Part shown: positions 1 to 11,517 of the stretch, piece after piece | Layout of the letters: every line of letters starts with the position of its first letter | Numbering within the stretch: position 1 is the stretch's first letter | From: Paramacrobiotus metropolitanus | Lineage: Eukaryota; Tardigrada; Eutardigrada; Parachela; Macrobiotidae | Assembly: GCF_019649055.1 (NCBI RefSeq) | Contig: NW_026570259.1 | Coordinates: forward strand, 558,001-622,000 | Length of the DNA: 64,000 nucleotides | Reading direction: 5' to 3' | The notes under the pieces: model-generated | Databases searched by the model: none | The model's input: the letters and a program-made list of their open reading frames with translations, nothing else | Told to the model about the DNA's origin: nothing | Position numbers and translations under genes: made by a program

Positions 1-1379
1 TTCCGAGTTCTGAGGGCTTGGACAATCGCTCCATTATTGTCGTGGCAGATCGGGCATTCTAAGGCCATGTATTGTTGATCCGGGGCATGTTCCCGTATGT
101 TAGCTAGGCGGCCCCCTTCTTGTGGGTGCACAGCCCCTGCTAACCTTACTTTCTTGGCCTGGTGCCAGTTGCAAGGCTCGATCGGAGGTTCGGAGTCCGG
201 CACAACCCTATTTATTCGGGTGTCTTCGCCGTATCGACTCCAGAATGAGGCTGTATCCAAGGTACCGAAGTGAGAAGGGTCTCGGAAGTGCCACATGAGT
301 CGTCGGCCCAATTCGTGGGACTGGATTTCCAATATTGCCGGTATGGGGAGCTGATGTTCCACAAATTGTGCGTGGAGTACAATTCGCTCTTCTTCCCATT
401 CGACGATTTCCTCTTCTAGGGCTTCGGTTAGGTTAATTACCTCCTGGCATTCCTCCCGTGCGGCTCGGATCTGATCGTTCGTCCTTGCACCGACTCGTTC
501 GAGTGCAATTCTTATGCCAACCGTTCGGGTTTCGAGGAAGTGTCGAATGCCGGAAAACCAAGTTCGGTACCTTTGGTTGAGTATACCAGAGGCCGATGCC
601 TCTGGTATCGGGATAGACTTTAGTATTCCTCGGACTGGTTCCAATCGGGTCGTCCGTACCTTTGCCAAGTATTGTTCGATGGCGTTATGGATTTGCAGCT
701 CCGTTACGAGGCTTCGTTCGGTGTCCGAGCATTGCGGGCAGATCGGGGGTCCGGGGTTCATCGGGTGATCAAGCCGATTTATCCGAGCCTCATTCGCTGC
801 CGTGCCCGATGCCTCTGGTATCGGGATAGGCTGCACTACACCCGAAGATGGGTTCCGCTGACCCTTGTTGGGGGTCGTCGGCGCCCGGGTGAAGACAAAC
901 TTAGAATGCAGGTAGTCGCATCCAAGGAGTACGGGAACGTCCGAATTATTGGGTTGGACGTGGAATGTATGGGGGCTGCTGAATCCTTGCAAGGTTACCG
1001 GTACGGTACAGCAATGGGTTACCATGAAGGCGACTTGTCCGCCGACACCGAGTATTTTGGTGAAATAGGCCAGGGATTCAAGTTTAAGGTTGTTGGCCCG
1101 GCAGAAACGCTCCTCTATTAGGGATGTTTCGGCTCCGGTGTCCAACATAGCCATGGTTGTGGCTGGTCCAATCTGGACTTCATGTGTCCATGCCCGGACT
1201 ACCTTCAGTCGTCCGGTGGTCTGTAACGGTTCAATCGTTACCTCCCTAATAGTCACTTCGACCAGGATTAAAGGTGTTGTTGATCCGCCGGAGACACTAT
1301 TGGTGTCTTCGCGCGGCGGTGATGAGATTCTGTCCGGCCTCGGTAGGTCTACTCCTTCTTGTGGGTAGCCATTCGAGGG
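1..1379 (-). CDS. Element A protease and downstream Pol segment (open at window edge)
   Basis: One reading frame stays open from 1379 down to base 1. The retropepsin active site reads LDTGAETSL (about 1118-1147). Downstream, VLLGCDYL (about 910-933) matches the conserved LLG-x-D/N segment that closes retroviral-type proteases. After the protease comes roughly 270 residues I do not recognise, rich in Glu and Arg, with one CPQC pair near 735-746 and one CPIC pair near 40-60, possibly zinc-binding. The upstream Gag frame ends at 1349, so the two frames overlap by about 30 bp and the protease lies in the -1 frame. This suggests programmed -1 frameshifting, but I see no canonical slippery heptamer in the overlap. 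No methionine is needed for a frameshift product. Confidence 0.7.
595..829. repeat. 22-bp direct repeat inside element A Pol
   Basis: The 22 bases at 595-616 recur exactly at 808-829. On the minus strand both copies are in frame and encode PIPEAS, so this is a small coding duplication about 213 bp apart within the unrecognised region after the protease. Confidence 0.8.
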
Positions 1380-4006
1380 TCAGTGTGGCCTAGTGGCCCG
1401 GATGGAACTTCCTTAACCGAGTGATTCGCCTCTGAACGTTTAGCTACTCCGTCCATCAACGATTCGGCGGTTTCCACCGGGTATATCCGGCTTGCTATCC
1501 GTTCTTCCATGGATGGTTGACCTTCTCGCAGGGTTGAGAGGTTATACTGCATGTTGAAGAACGTACGCGATCCGGTTGCAGTTCTGGCCGGTTGTCGCTG
1601 GAAGAGGTCCGCTTCCTACTGCAGACAGTAGGCGGGCACCTGTGCCTCCTAAGGTACTGTTTCCCAGTCTTCGAAGTACTCCGTTACTTCGTCGGTCGGA
1701 GCCTCCGGCCGTCTACCTGGTTGGCCTACCAAGGGCGGTTCAGGCGTCATTCTGGCGTCCTGTGAGATTGCGGGTCGGCGTCCCGATTCTCCGCTTAGCC
1801 CGTGGCTCGTAATGCCTAATTGGGCACTGAGCCGTCCGGGCAGCCTGGTGACGTTTCTCGTCCCGGCTGGTCGGGTCCGGTTTCTCCGGCCGACATCCCC
1901 GGCTTCACCTTCTGGGCTTGGGGGTCCGGGCACGTTCTGTGTCCCGGCTGCCGATCGGATCCAGGTTCCTTGGCCGATCCTCCCAGGTACCTGTTCTGGT
2001 CCGGGAGCCGCATTTTCGGCATGGCGAGGTTCGGGTCGGTTCTCCGAGTATCCGAACCGGGGATGTTCGGCGCCTAGTTGGGCTACCGTCCCCGCCGCTA
2101 AGATTCTAGCGGCCTCGCTGACCGTTGCAGAGGCTAAATCCTCGTTGAGGTTCCGAGTTGTGTCCAAAGGTTAATCCGGTTAGTGGGGTTATCCTTATCC
2201 GGTGGTTCCGTTGATGACAGAGGTCGAATGAGTCACCGGAGCTCATCGACCTTAAGCGTTTCCCCTGGGATGTACCTGACCGGTCCGCCAACTGCCGACA
2301 CCCGCCCGCCCCTATTGGGGCCGGGGACGGCGGCAGTTGCGGCCGTTGGGCTGGTGGCGGGGTTGCCAATGGGGGTCGACCGCCATTCTGGGGATTCCCT
2401 CCGTTTCCCTGGCCAGGCTGCCGGTTAGGGCTGCCTTGGCCGCCGAATCCGCCGGCATTCTGCTGACGGGGGCGCGGGGGTGGTACGATGTTCGGGAAGT
2501 TCTGATTCGCCGAACCTAATGGCCATCCATTATCGTACCGGTACCTCCAATTCAGGTGCCATCTCCGGTTTGGGTTGTCTTCCAGCCGGAGATTGGCATT
2601 GCCGCAACTCGCTTGGTTGTGGTTGCCCCATAGGCAGTGACCGCAGGAAAACGTGCCGTCCTGGGTCCACTGGAAGAACTTGGCTTCCATCCGATCGACA
2701 TAGGTCTCCTGCTGGCGGGCCTCTTGTTGTGGTGTCCGAGGCTGCCGCTGCGCGTTCTGGGCTGGGCCGCCTCCACCCGCGCGGTTGCCGAAGTTTCTGC
2801 GGCCGCGATTCCCGCCGCCACGTCTTCCGCCGGAGCCACCGTATTGCGAGGCTCCACCGCGTGCATATCCGCCTCCGTAGCCGTACCCCTGGTTCTGAGG
2901 TTGGCCGTAGCCGGAGTTCTGGCCGTAGCCCTGTTGGGGCTGGCCATAGCCGGGACTCCGAGGCTGGCTGTAGCCCTGTTGGGGCTGGCCATAGCCGGAG
3001 TATCCCTGGCCCTGAGATTGGCCGTAGCCGGGGCTCCGAGGCTGACTCGGTTGGCCGCTATTTCCATAGGCAGGCGGCGTGACCATGGCTTTCCCCGGGT
3101 GAAGTCCCGAACGTAGTCCCGGAACTCCCGTGTCGTCTTCGGCATCCTCACGTCCAAGGCTGCTCGAAGGATCGGTTCCGTTACGTTCGTCCTCAGGTAG
3201 AAGACCGCTAATTCATCGGTGAGGTTGCCTCGTTGATTGAGGTTTATAATGGCGTCGTAGTACTGCTCGGGGGTCTCTTGCCCCAGCATGTACTTCCTGG
3301 TAGTGATGTCCGCGACAGCCGTGACCTGTTTGTCAGGGTCCATGAACCGGGCCGCAAATTGCTGCAGCCAGTAGTCGACGGTCCATCCATTTTCCTCAGG
3401 TTCCAGAGCTGACTGGTTCTGGTACCATTCCAGGGCTTGTCCAGTAAGGGCGCCCTCCAGCTCCGTCATAAAGGCGACGTTCGTCATTGCAACGTCGTCA
3501 GCCTCTGAGCGATAGATTCGCCGGATCTTTGTGATCCAACCTTCCACCTTAGCCCCGTCGCCGTTAAATTTCGGTAACTCCGCTCGATTTTTTCGAGCCA
3601 GGATCCGGTTATTCTGTTCCTCGTAACGGCGCCGGCCTTCTTCGTAGCCTTCTTGTCGGGCTTGTGCAATGTCTTGCTAATCGGGTGGCGGGGTTTGTCG
3701 GGGTTGGGCTACCGGCATTGCCTGTTGGGCTACCGGAGGGTTCCAACCTATTGGGTAGGCCGCTTGCTGGTTCTGCGCAGCAGGGGCGGGTTGAGGTGGG
3801 TATGGCTGTGGTTGAGGATACGGGTTGCCAGGGGTGCCGGCTGTTGCGGCTGTCCGGTCCGGGCAGGTTTGCTCCTGCCCCTGGCTCGGCGGTTGATTCG
3901 GTGCCACATACCCAGTATCCGCTGGAGGACTCGGTTCTGATCGAGCCACATCCCTGGTGGTATACCACATATTGTCAGCCTGGGGCAGCGGGGCTCTAGG
4001 GTCCAT
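1349..4006 (-). pseudogene. Element A Gag: linker, capsid-like, YGQ-rich and CCHC regions (broken)
   Basis: This is the nucleocapsid/capsid half of Gag, which would coat the element RNA in the cytoplasm. Segments on the minus strand: a Pro/Gln-rich linker (4006-3677, closed by TAG); a capsid-like stretch starting PKFNGDGAKVEGW (about 3570-3530) and including the Gag-like LTGQALEWY; a Tyr-Gly-Gln/Gly-Pro repeat region (about 3080-2900); an Arg/Gly-rich stretch; and a zinc knuckle CGHCLWGNHNQASC (C-x2-C-x4-H-x4-C, near 2650-2600). The reading frame changes near 3080 and again near 2200. Two TAG stops lie near 1609 and 1649 in the frame that later reads MQYNLSTLREGQ. The region therefore cannot give a continuous Gag. 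The capsid call rests on general pattern, not on an alignment. Confidence 0.65.
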
Positions 4007-4485
4007 GTTGCCTTGCTGGGAGCTGATGAGGGCATTGCCAACAGCGCCGGGCCAACCAGACCTATTGGGTCACGGTTATCTAGCCGAGGCTGCTGTGGTA
4101 TGTTATCTGGATAGCCGGGGCGTACCGGTCAGCCTAATTGCGCTGCCCTGCCGATACGGGTTGTACTTCGATCCTCGGCGGGTACGTGTTCTGGGAGCTT
4201 GAACGTTGTCGGTCCCGGTTGGAATTCCCCGAATTAGGTTGCGAACTTCCCACCGAAGCGTTCGCCGGCGGTCGAAGTCCCATGCCAGGTCCGGTTACCG
4301 GGGCCCGGAGGTTCGAGCCTCGGGGTTGGTCTTGTCCGTTTGAGGTTGATGCTACAGGCCTGTTCCGGTTGAGAACATCATCGTTGTGGATGTTCCTCCG
4401 TAGGCCGTAGTTGTTGTGGTAGTTGAGTGGGTCGGTGCGTTGGGGTTAGCCGTCGAAGTATTTCTGTTCGGCTCAGGGCTGTGTT

Positions 4486-6324
4486 TCAGCGGCGGTGTCT
4501 CAGTATACGGTTCGGCCAAGCATTCCGACCTGATAAGTTTGTCCCGAGAGCCCCGTTTTTGGTGGGTTCCAGGGGGGGTCTCGGCGCAGGGTCATCAATC
4601 TGTTGACATTTATCCTGCTCTTTGGTAGTCCAGGTTGCTCCGTCGAGTCCTCGAGGTGGTCTTCTATTGGATACATCCGTGCCGAAGTCATAGAGTTCCT
4701 GTTGGTACTTTAGGAGACGATCCTTGTCGGTCTCCAGCTGGGTCTTTTCGGACTCTAGCTGTATGATCCGGGCCCGTTGAGCCTCGATGACTGCGAGGTT
4801 CTCGATGCGGGCCTGTTCGAACCGGGCTGTTTCGTTCTGGAGATGGGTGGTGAAGGCATGAATCTGCTGGCCGAGTTGGGCCTGGCATAGCCGAAGGTCT
4901 ACGGCTACACCCTCCGGGTCGTTCTGGTTCAACCGGAGGTTCTCATAGGCTGTCCGAAGGAAGTCGAGTTCCGAATGGAGTTCGTCGATTTCTCCCTCCA
5001 AGCCGATAATGCCTTGTTTAAGGTGGTGGTTTTCCTCTCGATACTCATCCACCCGGCCGAACATGTTATGGAGCTCGGCCGAGCCAGCCTCGGAGTAGCC
5101 AAGGGCCTGTAACCGCTGCTCCAAGTCCTGGCGCAGGGTGGCCACCTCGGCCCGAGACTTCTCCAGCATGTCCTGGAGTCTGGTGACTTCGGTCTGGTCA
5201 TAACGGCAGGGCTCCTCAGTTACTTGCAACTGGGCCTCTAACCGTTCAATCTCTTGGGTGAGGTCATCGATGACGGTGTTCCCACGTTCGAGTTCAGCGG
5301 AGAGCCTCTTGCGCTCCAGCTTATGCGAAGCAACCGTCTGGGACAAAACATTCTCCGTCGATTCGACGATGTTTTGCCCGGCCAAGAGCTGATTTTGCAG
5401 CTCGTAAATCCGTTGCCGGAGGACCTGTGGGTTGTCGATCTTCTCCGGAGGGGTCTTGGTCAGGTACCGCCGAGGCGTGAAGTCCGAGGCTCCAGTGTGT
5501 GAGCCTGGGTACTGCTTCGGTGACGAGAACCTGAAGCCCTTTCTGCTGTCCGGACGCTCGGTCACCTTATTGGGTAACACGGTTGCGTCGAAGACATCGT
5601 CGGTCGGTGATGGAGTCTTGTCTGTCCCGAGGCCCGAGGGTTCGAACATCGGTGGTGTGGCCGGAAGGTCCGTGGTTGGCTTTGCAACCTTCGGTGAAGC
5701 CGATTTCGACTTGCGGGTAGCCTGTGAGGCTTCCATCCGGCTGACTCGGGTCAGCATAGGTTCACTGCCGGGGGTCATGGGTTTCGGGAATGACGGTCCG
5801 CCAGCCGAGGTTAAGGTAACCTCGGTAACCGAACCCTCAACCTCGTCTATGGAGGCTATGTCCGTTGCAACCGACGAAATCCGGAATTTCACCGGAGAAA
5901 CGGCTTTCTTAGCCGAGGAAGTGGGGGTTGCCGGCTGTGTTTTGGATGTTCCAGCCTGTTGGGTCGGAGTCCGAGCCCCGGTGTTGGGGGTCCGAGCCTC
6001 GGTGTCCGAGGCTCTAGCCGACTGCAACCTTCCCGTTGGTGATTTGGAAGTCCCCGAGGTCGGCTTCGGTAAGTTCGAAGTCCGAGTTGGAGTCCCGGTG
6101 AGGGTCCTCGGGTCCGGTGTGGTCGCCTTCGGAGTCCCGGAAGGTCGTTTCGGGTCCGGCAACGCCGATTTCCGGCTGTTGTCTGAAGATTTTGGGTTGT
6201 TGCCCGTTGGTTTGGGGCTTTGAGCCAGGGTCGGTGGGGACTTAGTCGGTGAGCCCGCCTTGTGGGTCACCTTGCCTCGGTTTCGATTCGGCCATGCCGC
6301 CCTGTTGGGGCTGCACAGGGTCAC
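4486..6324 (-). CDS. Element A Gag amino-terminal region: disordered then coiled coil
   Basis: This is a 612-codon open frame. Its first half is dominated by Pro, Ser, Thr and Lys (many SPK, TPT and PTG-like repeats) and is probably disordered. From about residue 300 to 560 it is a long heptad-rich coiled coil with many Leu/Glu/Arg/Gln residues, containing IERLEAQLQVTEE and RIIQLESEKTQLETDK. The listed start is a GTG-type start. A real ATG lies just upstream in another frame, so the original start was probably lost by a frameshift near 6245. It sits directly upstream of the capsid-like region, in the position of the matrix/N-terminal part of Gag. It could instead be a separate ORF. Element B has the same coiled-coil-before-capsid order. 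Confidence 0.6.
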   Translation of the reverse strand: MTLCSPNRAAWPNRNRGKVTHKAGSPTKSPPTLAQSPKPTGNNPKSSDNSRKSALPDPKRPSGTPKATTPDPRTLTGTPTRTSNLPKPTSGTSKSPTGRLQSARASDTEARTPNTGARTPTQQAGTSKTQPATPTSSAKKAVSPVKFRISSVATDIASIDEVEGSVTEVTLTSAGGPSFPKPMTPGSEPMLTRVSRMEASQATRKSKSASPKVAKPTTDLPATPPMFEPSGLGTDKTPSPTDDVFDATVLPNKVTERPDSRKGFRFSSPKQYPGSHTGASDFTPRRYLTKTPPEKIDNPQVLRQRIYELQNQLLAGQNIVESTENVLSQTVASHKLERKRLSAELERGNTVIDDLTQEIERLEAQLQVTEEPCRYDQTEVTRLQDMLEKSRAEVATLRQDLEQRLQALGYSEAGSAELHNMFGRVDEYREENHHLKQGIIGLEGEIDELHSELDFLRTAYENLRLNQNDPEGVAVDLRLCQAQLGQQIHAFTTHLQNETARFEQARIENLAVIEAQRARIIQLESEKTQLETDKDRLLKYQQELYDFGTDVSNRRPPRGLDGATWTTKEQDKCQQIDDPAPRPPLEPTKNGALGTNLSGRNAWPNRILRHRR

Positions 6325-6480
6325 CCATGTCCGGTGACACCTCGGAGCTACTTAGCACCGGGCTCGAGGCTCCATTGTCCGGGGTGATGGCCGGGAAGGT
6401 CTATGGTCTTCCCGCTAAGTTTGTTGGGCTCTGCTTTAAATAGCTTTAGGTGCTGCATTATTTTCTTCTATAATTGTTAG

Positions 6481-8324
6481 ATGACAAATACTAATATTGA
6501 TAGGTGGTTTAATCAGCATGAAATCTTGGAGAAGTTAAATATGCAGGCCCTTGTTGAAGCAAGAATCCAAGCAGAAGAATCGGTTCAAGAAAAACTCATT
6601 TTCTTCGACAAGGTATGAGTCATGTTCTGCACACTATAAAGTAGAAAAAAATTTTAGTGGGGTGCGTATTCAAAATTGTTGCCTGATTGTTGATTTAGGC
6701 ACCCTTGTTGGTAGAACTTCTAGTTCTACACGATTTGTGGAAGGAATGCGTTTTTCCAATCGTAGCACATCTCGTTCAGTCAAAAAATGCTCAAAGTTTC
6801 CCTACTTACATGGTGGTAAGACATAAGCCCATAATTTTTGTATAGTATATATTGACGCCCGTGGTGTAACACTTCCGTTCAGTAGATAGCCTTATTTATA
6901 TCTACTGGTTTTCGTATTCTTGGCTTTATTTTTATATAACGGTTATTGCAGAAGAACTTATTTCCAGATGTACAGCATGGTCACCATTGCCAGTTTGCTG
7001 GAATCACTCACGTTCCGCTCAACATTCTGCGAAAATCTTGATGAACGAGCGACTGACCTTGTTGACGTTTGCCACGCAAATATTGTTAAAATGATCACAG
7101 GGTGAATTTTCTAGAAATCGTCTTCTAGGCATGCCTTATTTTTCACGCACGGAATGATTCCTTGTGGTTGGGTTGACTTTTCCTATACAGGTACTTACTC
7201 TTCTTGCGGCAGGAGATCTGATAAGCACTTCCAGCAACAAAAATCCAGGATCTCAAAAAGATCGGACACACCTGACGATGCCCATCATCAGTTACTTCAG
7301 CAGCGGCTGGATATTGAAATGATACTTTCAGCCAAATCACTTGGTATTCTTTGTCATTTAATTCAACATGCTCCATCCATCACACTGAGTGCTGTCTGCC
7401 GGATCTGTGATCATCATGATGTGCCTGTTTTTCTCGCTGACTTAATCGAACGCAACCCTTGGAAAATTATGGATGGTGATCAGATGCATAAATTTATCGA
7501 TGGCGAGTGGAAGCCTATCGCTCCAGACGACCGCATCTGCTTGACGCAGACGGAAGGTCAAATGTGGATGGCTCTGCACCAGTGCATATTAGGATCGGAA
7601 TTCCGTGGAAAATATTACCTGGACGAGCACCGAAAGAACCGTCTGCTAAAAATCCGACCACTATTGACTGAAGTGTTGTTAGATCAGATCCCCGGATTAG
7701 TCGACGTTCAACGATGTTTGGACATGCTGGTATTTATGGAGACACCTATGCCTAAAAAAGGATTAATTATTGAGCAAGTATGCGTTCTTAAATCCAAAAC
7801 TTAGTGGTAAACCATGCCGGTCGATGCTAATCCAAGTATTTTATAGGCGCCAGTTGTGAGAGAAGCTTTATTTTCAGCTTATAAGGATCGCTGGGATCAC
7901 TTAGCGCAGTGTCACGTGAATGTGACATGTAATGACCATCGGCTATTGAAAATGGTTGCTGCGAGGTAGGGGCAAGAAATTTTTTTGCAAACCTTTTAGA
8001 ACATCTTTCGTAGATCCCAGAATTCAACATTTGTTGTGTTAAGCTATTATTTTTACTTGAAGTAAGGTAAAGCATTCCTTTTCCCACAGACAGAAGGTAT
8101 TTTTATGTTACAGAATGTCAGAAATTTACAGTACGGAGTCTATGGATTCGATCCTTCCTGAGCCAGCAAAATGTGCATGGTGCGGCTATGCGGCATCCAG
8201 AAAATGCTCAAGCTGTAAAGCCGAGTGGTATTGTCGTCGTGAATGTCAAGTAAAGCATTGGAGCAAGCATAAAGAAGCGTGTAAACTTTTAACGCAACCG
8301 CTTTATACTAACAGTGCACAGTGA
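6481..8324 (+). CDS. ZMYND10: ZMYND10 ortholog, MYND-type zinc finger dynein-arm assembly factor
   Basis: ZMYND10 is a cytoplasmic co-chaperone-like factor needed to pre-assemble axonemal dynein arms, acting with LRRC6/DNAAF11. Six exons join with matching phases: 6481-6612, 6699-6815, 6968-7101, 7213-7777, 7847-7965, 8114-8324, all with GT-AG introns of 69-152 bp, giving 425 residues (vertebrate proteins are about 440). Diagnostic stretches are NQHEILEKLNMQAL, FPTYMV, LLTEVLLDQIPGL and PKKGLIIEQ. The C-terminal MYND finger (residues 376-412) has all expected ligands: CAWC, CSSC, YCRREC, and the final H-x3-C. About 25 N-terminal residues typical of the family are missing. The sequence before 6481 looks like a splice acceptor (ttcttctataattgttag), so an upstream exon probably exists or was displaced by element A, whose edge is about 50 bp away. 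Start choice is therefore uncertain; the gene identity is firm. Confidence 0.93.
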
Positions 8325-8703
8325 ATAGAAGTAGGTTGTCTCCAGTACGTTGTGAAGATTAATTTTGCCGACGACGACGTCGCAAATTACGCTTTGCAGT
8401 GTGAAATATATTTCATATCTACTGAGAAAGTTAATTGTGTTAGCCGCCAGATCTTTCTGCTTTTAATAAAAGACACACTCAAAAACAGCACCAAAATATG
8501 TATTAACGCATCAAAGTTAAAATAAAAGCAAGGTTCTTGTTGCCGCCGGCAATACTCGCAAACATGATAATAAAATGTGTGGCGACAGTGCCTACCAAAG
8601 TATTTCGTATTTGCAATAAAAAGCCCCAAAAGCTACCGATTTTTATAAGGTCGAGGAGGAACAGTCGGAGCGCTATGACGAATTTGCTGTAGCTTGACTT
8701 TCG
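8325..8703. other. Convergent 3' intergenic region
   Basis: This interval lies between the ZMYND10 stop codon (plus) and the minus-strand gene to the right. It is AT-rich and contains an AATAAA at about 8464-8469, usable as a polyadenylation signal for ZMYND10, and another AATAAA near 8616-8621. No ORF here looks real. Confidence 0.5.
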
Positions 8704-9581
8704 CTACCTGCAGTATACCAGGCGATTTGCGACCAGCGATCCCATCGTGAGTTGCACGGTGAGAGCGACTAACATTTCTTCGTGGTATATTTCGAGGAGG
8801 AGAAGCCGGTCGCGTACCCGGTGGTGATAATGGCGCTTTGATGGACCTCTCTCCCCGCTGAAATATTCCACGCCGGACATGGAGGAGCGCCGAGGAGCCT
8901 CTGCATACACGCTTTCCATCAGGAAATCACCACTCTCGCTTCTGCAGACGCGGTGGGATTTTGTGGTATTTGATGTCCTCGTACCATTCGAAAACCGGTT
9001 GCCGTGTGGTCCCGGAGAAGGTAAACTCCGCATCTTCGACCGTCCAGAGCCGGGTCGATGCTGCAACCATAAAAATTGTAACTGGAAATTCCACTTGGAT
9101 GCGAAGCTTGTTACTTTTGCTTCTCGTGTTGGCCACAAAGTATCGAAAGACGGATGGCGATTGCTGGCCAAGGAAACCCGAATTCGGTTGACAACGCTTT
9201 GTGGATCTTCGTGCCGCAGAAACCTGACTCGAGGCAACGGTATGGGATAGTCTCTCCACGTGACATCATAGGATTTCAAGGTTGTGTACCTACAAACCGG
9301 AACGTAATTTGTTCTGTCCAATCGCAAACGATAAAAACAAGTCAACATTACCAAGTTGCATCGATCAGCACCGGGCGGACATCGTTACTGCGTACGAGTT
9401 CTTGCTCCATATCGACGCATTTCAGTACCTCCTCGGTGGTCATGTATACCCATCTGACACATTCCATTAAGCGCTTGAAATGGACTTTCCGTTCCGAACG
9501 GCGATAATAGTAGTAAACGGCGTCCCGCAAAGGGATTTTGGATTTTGTCACGTCCGGATTGCAGTTTATGACGTCACACAT
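8704..9581 (-). CDS. BACK-domain-like protein, partial and incompletely resolved
   Basis: The first exon (9581 down to about 9354) contains FKRLMECVRWVYMTTEEVL followed by an ELVRSNDVRPVLIDAT segment. This fits the conserved C-terminal half of BACK domains of BTB-BACK adaptors, which recruit substrates to cullin-3 ligases. A donor at 9353/9352 joins in phase to an acceptor before 9286, continuing as TTLKSYDVTWRDYPIPLPRVR. A further coding-like stretch lies at about 9130-8960 (RIQVEFPVTIFMVAAS, then TTRQPVFEWYEDIKYHKIPP); a 70-bp intron at about 9200-9130 would join it, but I cannot fix the splice sites. The end is ambiguous between two frames below 8960. A BTB domain and a clear start are not seen, so upstream exons or decay are both possible. 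The gene is convergent with ZMYND10. Confidence 0.45.
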
Positions 9582-9599
9582 ATAGTCTAAAATACCATT

Positions 9600-11336
9600 G
9601 CATTTATCGCAACCAAGTGTTTTAGTTTACACACTAGTTAATTACACTAATTAATCAATTAAGGTTTTAGTCAATCTTACAAGTACCTACCAGAAATGAA
9701 CTTGTTACAGCTATTTTTGTTCAGAAAAAAACCCTGAGTTGAGTGATATTTGAACCATGTGAATTTGAGATCACGTGACCAAGGTATAAATTTTTAAGTT
9801 ACTTTGTTGAAATTTAGCAATTATTTGCCAATGGCGTTTAAAATGTGTGACACATGACTTTTTAACGTCATAAATACAATGCAAAAATTCCGTAAAAATT
9901 ACCAAATTTAGACTCTAGTTTGTGTTATCAACTGCATAGATTAGAGGATTATCGTGATTATCATACACGTACATACTAGCTTGCGTGCACGCATTAAGCT
10001 GCTGGAAACAACTGTTACATTTATCGCAAAACAAAAGTACAGTTATGAAAGTGGGCAGTTCATGGTACAGCCATACCTGTTTTCCTGTAAATAAATGAGC
10101 ATAATCCTCAAACTGTAGAAATAATAATGCAATTTTTAACTTAATGGAATTTCAAGGCGCCAGTAGCGTCGTAATTTAAGTGCTCCACCATGCCACAAAA
10201 AAAATGTATACACAGGATCATGCTGAACAGCCAAAGATAGTAAGAATAAGTCTTCCAGTAGTGTATAGTGTACATCATAAGGCGCAATTCACGTACGCCT
10301 AAATGTACAATATTTTGTTACACACTGCAGTGACTTTTTAAAAGTTGATGTAATTACATTGTCTTGCAACTAAGCATATGTATTGTACATGAGTACCATA
10401 GTGTTAAATAGTTTATTATTCAAGCCGCTCAGGCTGTATGGCATTATTGACGAGGTAGTCGCGCTGATATTCGAGCGCTGTTTCACGCCGCAAAAAAATG
10501 TAAACAACTTGTTGTGTGACAGGAGACTCATCTTAGTAAGATGAGTAAAGTATACAATAATGTACACCATACAGTATTATACGTAAACGGTATACAATTT
10601 GAGCTTAACTGCTAATACATTGCAAGCCACAAGCATTGATTTATTAAGAATACATTCCTTAAATACTTGAGACATACCATTCTGTGTAGAAAATCGGTTT
10701 TGCAAAGTACTATTTTTAAAACGGGGTACGTACTCGTATTACCATTTTATTGTAATGGTTAAATAAACAGTACACAAAGCGTTCCACGCCGTGCCCACGC
10801 GTACATCAGGCACCCTACCCATCGGCGCATCAGAGATACGGATCTTCGCTCAACCATGAGCGCTATCCTGCCTTCGCGCAACTACGTTAGCGACTAAAAA
10901 GTTTTGTTTTGCATCCAAATAGTGCGCTGAAGGATTTTTTATTTGCAATTGAGGTAAAACATCATTAAGTAGTAATTTTATGACTTTGTAAAGCCAAAAT
11001 CAGAAATCATGCTGTAGTAAGATGTGCACACTATACAACCGCTAAATAAAACATTGATCTGTCAAACTGATATGATGAGCGCGCGTATTTGTAACGGAAT
11101 GCTTTGCAATACTAAGTTTACATAACTATTACAAAAGAATGATAATACTAACCCTGTTGAAAAAAAGTACTTTGTATAGCCGCTTTTTTTCTCTATAGAA
11201 TGGTATGTTCAAAGTATTTACAAAAATATATTCTTATCAAATTACTGCTTTTCGGTTACAAGCCGGATTTAAAAATATGGGTTGCTTAAAGGTACAGGTG
11301 GACTGCAATGAGCGCTGGGTTGGCGCTTGTCGTCAT
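9600..11336. other. AT-rich intergenic stretch without a gene
   Basis: I see no supported gene or RNA. A short GC-richer patch at about 10785-10900 stands out from the AT-rich background and reads like old coding DNA on the minus strand, but I cannot place it. At about 11302-11347 is a small palindromic motif (GAGCGC...GGCGCT...CCACTGCAC) that marks the outer edge of the large inverted repeat. Confidence 0.6.
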
Positions 11337-11517
11337 AGCCACTGCACTATATATAATCGTTGTCAAAATGACAGATTTATTAATTGCAGTACTACAAATA
11401 ACTTACTACGTTATTACATTAAAAAAGAATGAGTAAATGACTGTAATTGAAATATTTCGCGTGCGCTAACTTTTTTAGTTTTTGAAAGGCTAAGATAGTG
11501 TGGCGTGGCATACCATT

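Larger units (their letters stand above)
1..6430 (-). mobile_element. Ty3/gypsy-like retroelement A, decayed, 3' part outside the window
   Basis: The block is clearly GC-rich and switches sharply to AT-rich DNA near 6430. Read on the minus strand it carries, in order, a disordered/coiled-coil Gag region, a Pro/Gln-rich linker, a capsid-like segment, a Tyr-Gly-Gln repeat region with a CCHC knuckle, and an aspartic protease. RT and integrase would lie left of base 1. Several stops and frame changes show that it is an old copy. I found no LTR at the right boundary, so the 5' end is either truncated or its LTR has decayed beyond recognition. Assignment to Ty3/gypsy rests on the Gag and protease signatures and on similarity in layout to element B; without RT the family is an inference. 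Confidence 0.75.

Noticed and set aside
10785-10900. A short GC-rich, coding-like patch on the minus strand
   Set aside because: Too short, without splice sites or a recognisable motif; it may be a relic of a transposon.
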